Below, piece by piece: positions 63,127-64,000 of a stretch of DNA of 64,000 bases. A program made the translations under genes and the position numbers. The stretch's first letter is position 1. Each line of letters starts with the position of its first letter. The stretch covers positions 11,275,001 through 11,339,000 of the forward strand of contig NC_087110.1 of the NCBI RefSeq assembly GCF_963855985.1, given 5' to 3'. The stretch comes from Ostrinia nubilalis. Its lineage: Eukaryota > Arthropoda > Insecta > Lepidoptera > Crambidae. Under the pieces are notes generated by a model. It saw only the letters and a program-made list of their open reading frames with translations. It made no database searches and was not told the origin of the DNA.

Positions 63127-63899
63127 TAGGCGCACACTAGGCGACACGCGACAGCGACAGCTCGGCGACTAGACGCATAATCTAGTCAATTTCATATTAT
63201 ACTAGCGAGTAGCGACCGCTCGCGACTTCGTACGCGTGGATCCCGTTTTACCCCTTTAGGGGTTGAATTTTGCAAAAACAGTCTTAGTGAGCACCTACGT
63301 TCTAAAAGGAACCACCATGCAAACATTTGAGACTCCTAGCACTTATAGTTTTTGAGATTTCGTGATGAGTGAGTGAGTCAGTCAGTCAATCAGTCGGTGT
63401 CTTTTCGCTTTTATAAATTTACTAGCGGCCGCCCGCGACTTCGTACGCGTGGATCCAGTTTTACCCCCTTCATCTATCTTACGCGGTTTAGATTTTTTCA
63501 TACAAATGTTTTTTCCCGCTAACTCTCGTTCCCGTGGGAATTTTGCTAACTTAAGCGGTTTAGATTTTTCATACAAAAGGATTTTCCCGCTATTTCCCGT
63601 TCCCGGGGGAATTTCGGGAATTCCTTTCTTAGTGCACCTCTATTACGGTACCTAAGCTACGTCCCTTACAAATTTCTAGTGCCTACGTTTAGCCGCTTAG
63701 GCTGTGCGTTGGTCTGTCAGTCAGTCAGTTTCTCCTTTTATATATTTATAGAAGATATAGATTAGCTTGTCGTCGCGACTCCGCGACTCTGACGCTAAGT
63801 GTGCGAAGCTTTGAACAAAATATATGAAATTGTCGTCAGCCTGTCGGTCGTCGCGTCTAAGTTGCCTGTCGCTGTCGCGTGTCGCCTAGTGTGCGCCTA
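63127..63899. mobile_element. TIR element opened by LINE tails
   Basis: Ends TAGGCGCACACTAGGCGACA...CGCGACAGCGACAG and its complement form 34-bp inverted repeats. Inner blocks (AGACGC, TCGTCGC) also pair. Inside, two copies of the GCGGCCGCCCGC-type LINE tail lie in tandem (about 63,201-63,420 and 63,421-63,755), so it was larger than a MITE only because of later insertions. Confidence 0.82.
63201..63755 (+). mobile_element. Two tandem LINE 3' tails inside a TIR element
   Basis: Each starts near a TTCGTACGCGTGGATC word. The first ends (GTGA)n(GTCA)n...TTTTATAAATT; the second ends GTCAGTCAGTCAG...TATATATTTATAG. Confidence 0.75.
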
Positions 63900-64000
63900 C
63901 GCTAAGATTTCTGTGTTTTATTAGGCCAAAAGATAAACTTTGTTTTATGTTTACTAAGTTTTCTTAGGAATTCTGATGCTACCAGGTGTTTCTTGAAGTT

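Overview
This window looks like a piece of a moth or butterfly (Lepidoptera) genome. That is an inference from the sequence: AT-rich DNA, intron-containing host coding sequence, and many short copies of repeats that resemble lepidopteran non-LTR retrotransposon 3' ends, tRNA-derived SINEs and MITEs. No database was searched.

Layout. (1) 1-2.6 kb: a small host gene of three exons. Its start codon is split by intron 1, and it encodes a 163-residue lysine-rich protein that I do not recognise. A 259-bp foldback sits in intron 1. (2) About 2.6-14.66 kb: a Maverick/Polinton, i.e. a virus-like giant DNA transposon (adintovirus-like). On the + strand are a protein-primed family B DNA polymerase and a 133-residue unknown. 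On the - strand is a tightly packed cluster, given here in transcription order: FtsK/HerA-type packaging ATPase, a conserved protein of probable DUF8207 type, a tail-fibre-like coiled-coil protein, a retrovirus-type integrase with C-terminal chromodomain, a PLA2 plus pX-like virion protein, an adenain-like cysteine protease, a penton-like minor capsid protein, a 48-residue basic protein, a double-jelly-roll major capsid protein, and a frameshifted conserved protein. Four neighbouring gene pairs overlap by exactly ATGA and a fifth by 8 nt. Most ORFs are intact, so the copy looks young, but two lesions (a frameshift at a T8 run and a protease frame without an ATG) and missing terminal inverted repeats suggest it is no longer whole. 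(3) 14.66-64 kb: I find no convincing host gene. The DNA is a mosaic of 5'-truncated LINE 3' ends, MITEs, SINEs and foldbacks, with several datable nested insertions.

Within the mosaic, two things stand out. One is a non-autonomous family flanked by TTAA at 26.7-30.4 kb and 31.0-33.5 kb, which looks like a segmental duplication but is better read as two independent insertions. The other is a 1.04-kb element with imperfect inverted ends, inserted cleanly between A and T-rich bases with no target duplication (AAA|TTT at the best-resolved site), as described for the Spy transposons. Each is supported by an empty site elsewhere in the same window.

How the Polinton genes fit together: polymerase copies the linear genome; integrase inserts it; major capsid, penton-like protein, protease, ATPase and the PLA2/pX protein form the standard morphogenesis and entry-type module of Polinton virions. 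The fibre-like protein and the 48-residue and 133-residue proteins are the less explained parts.
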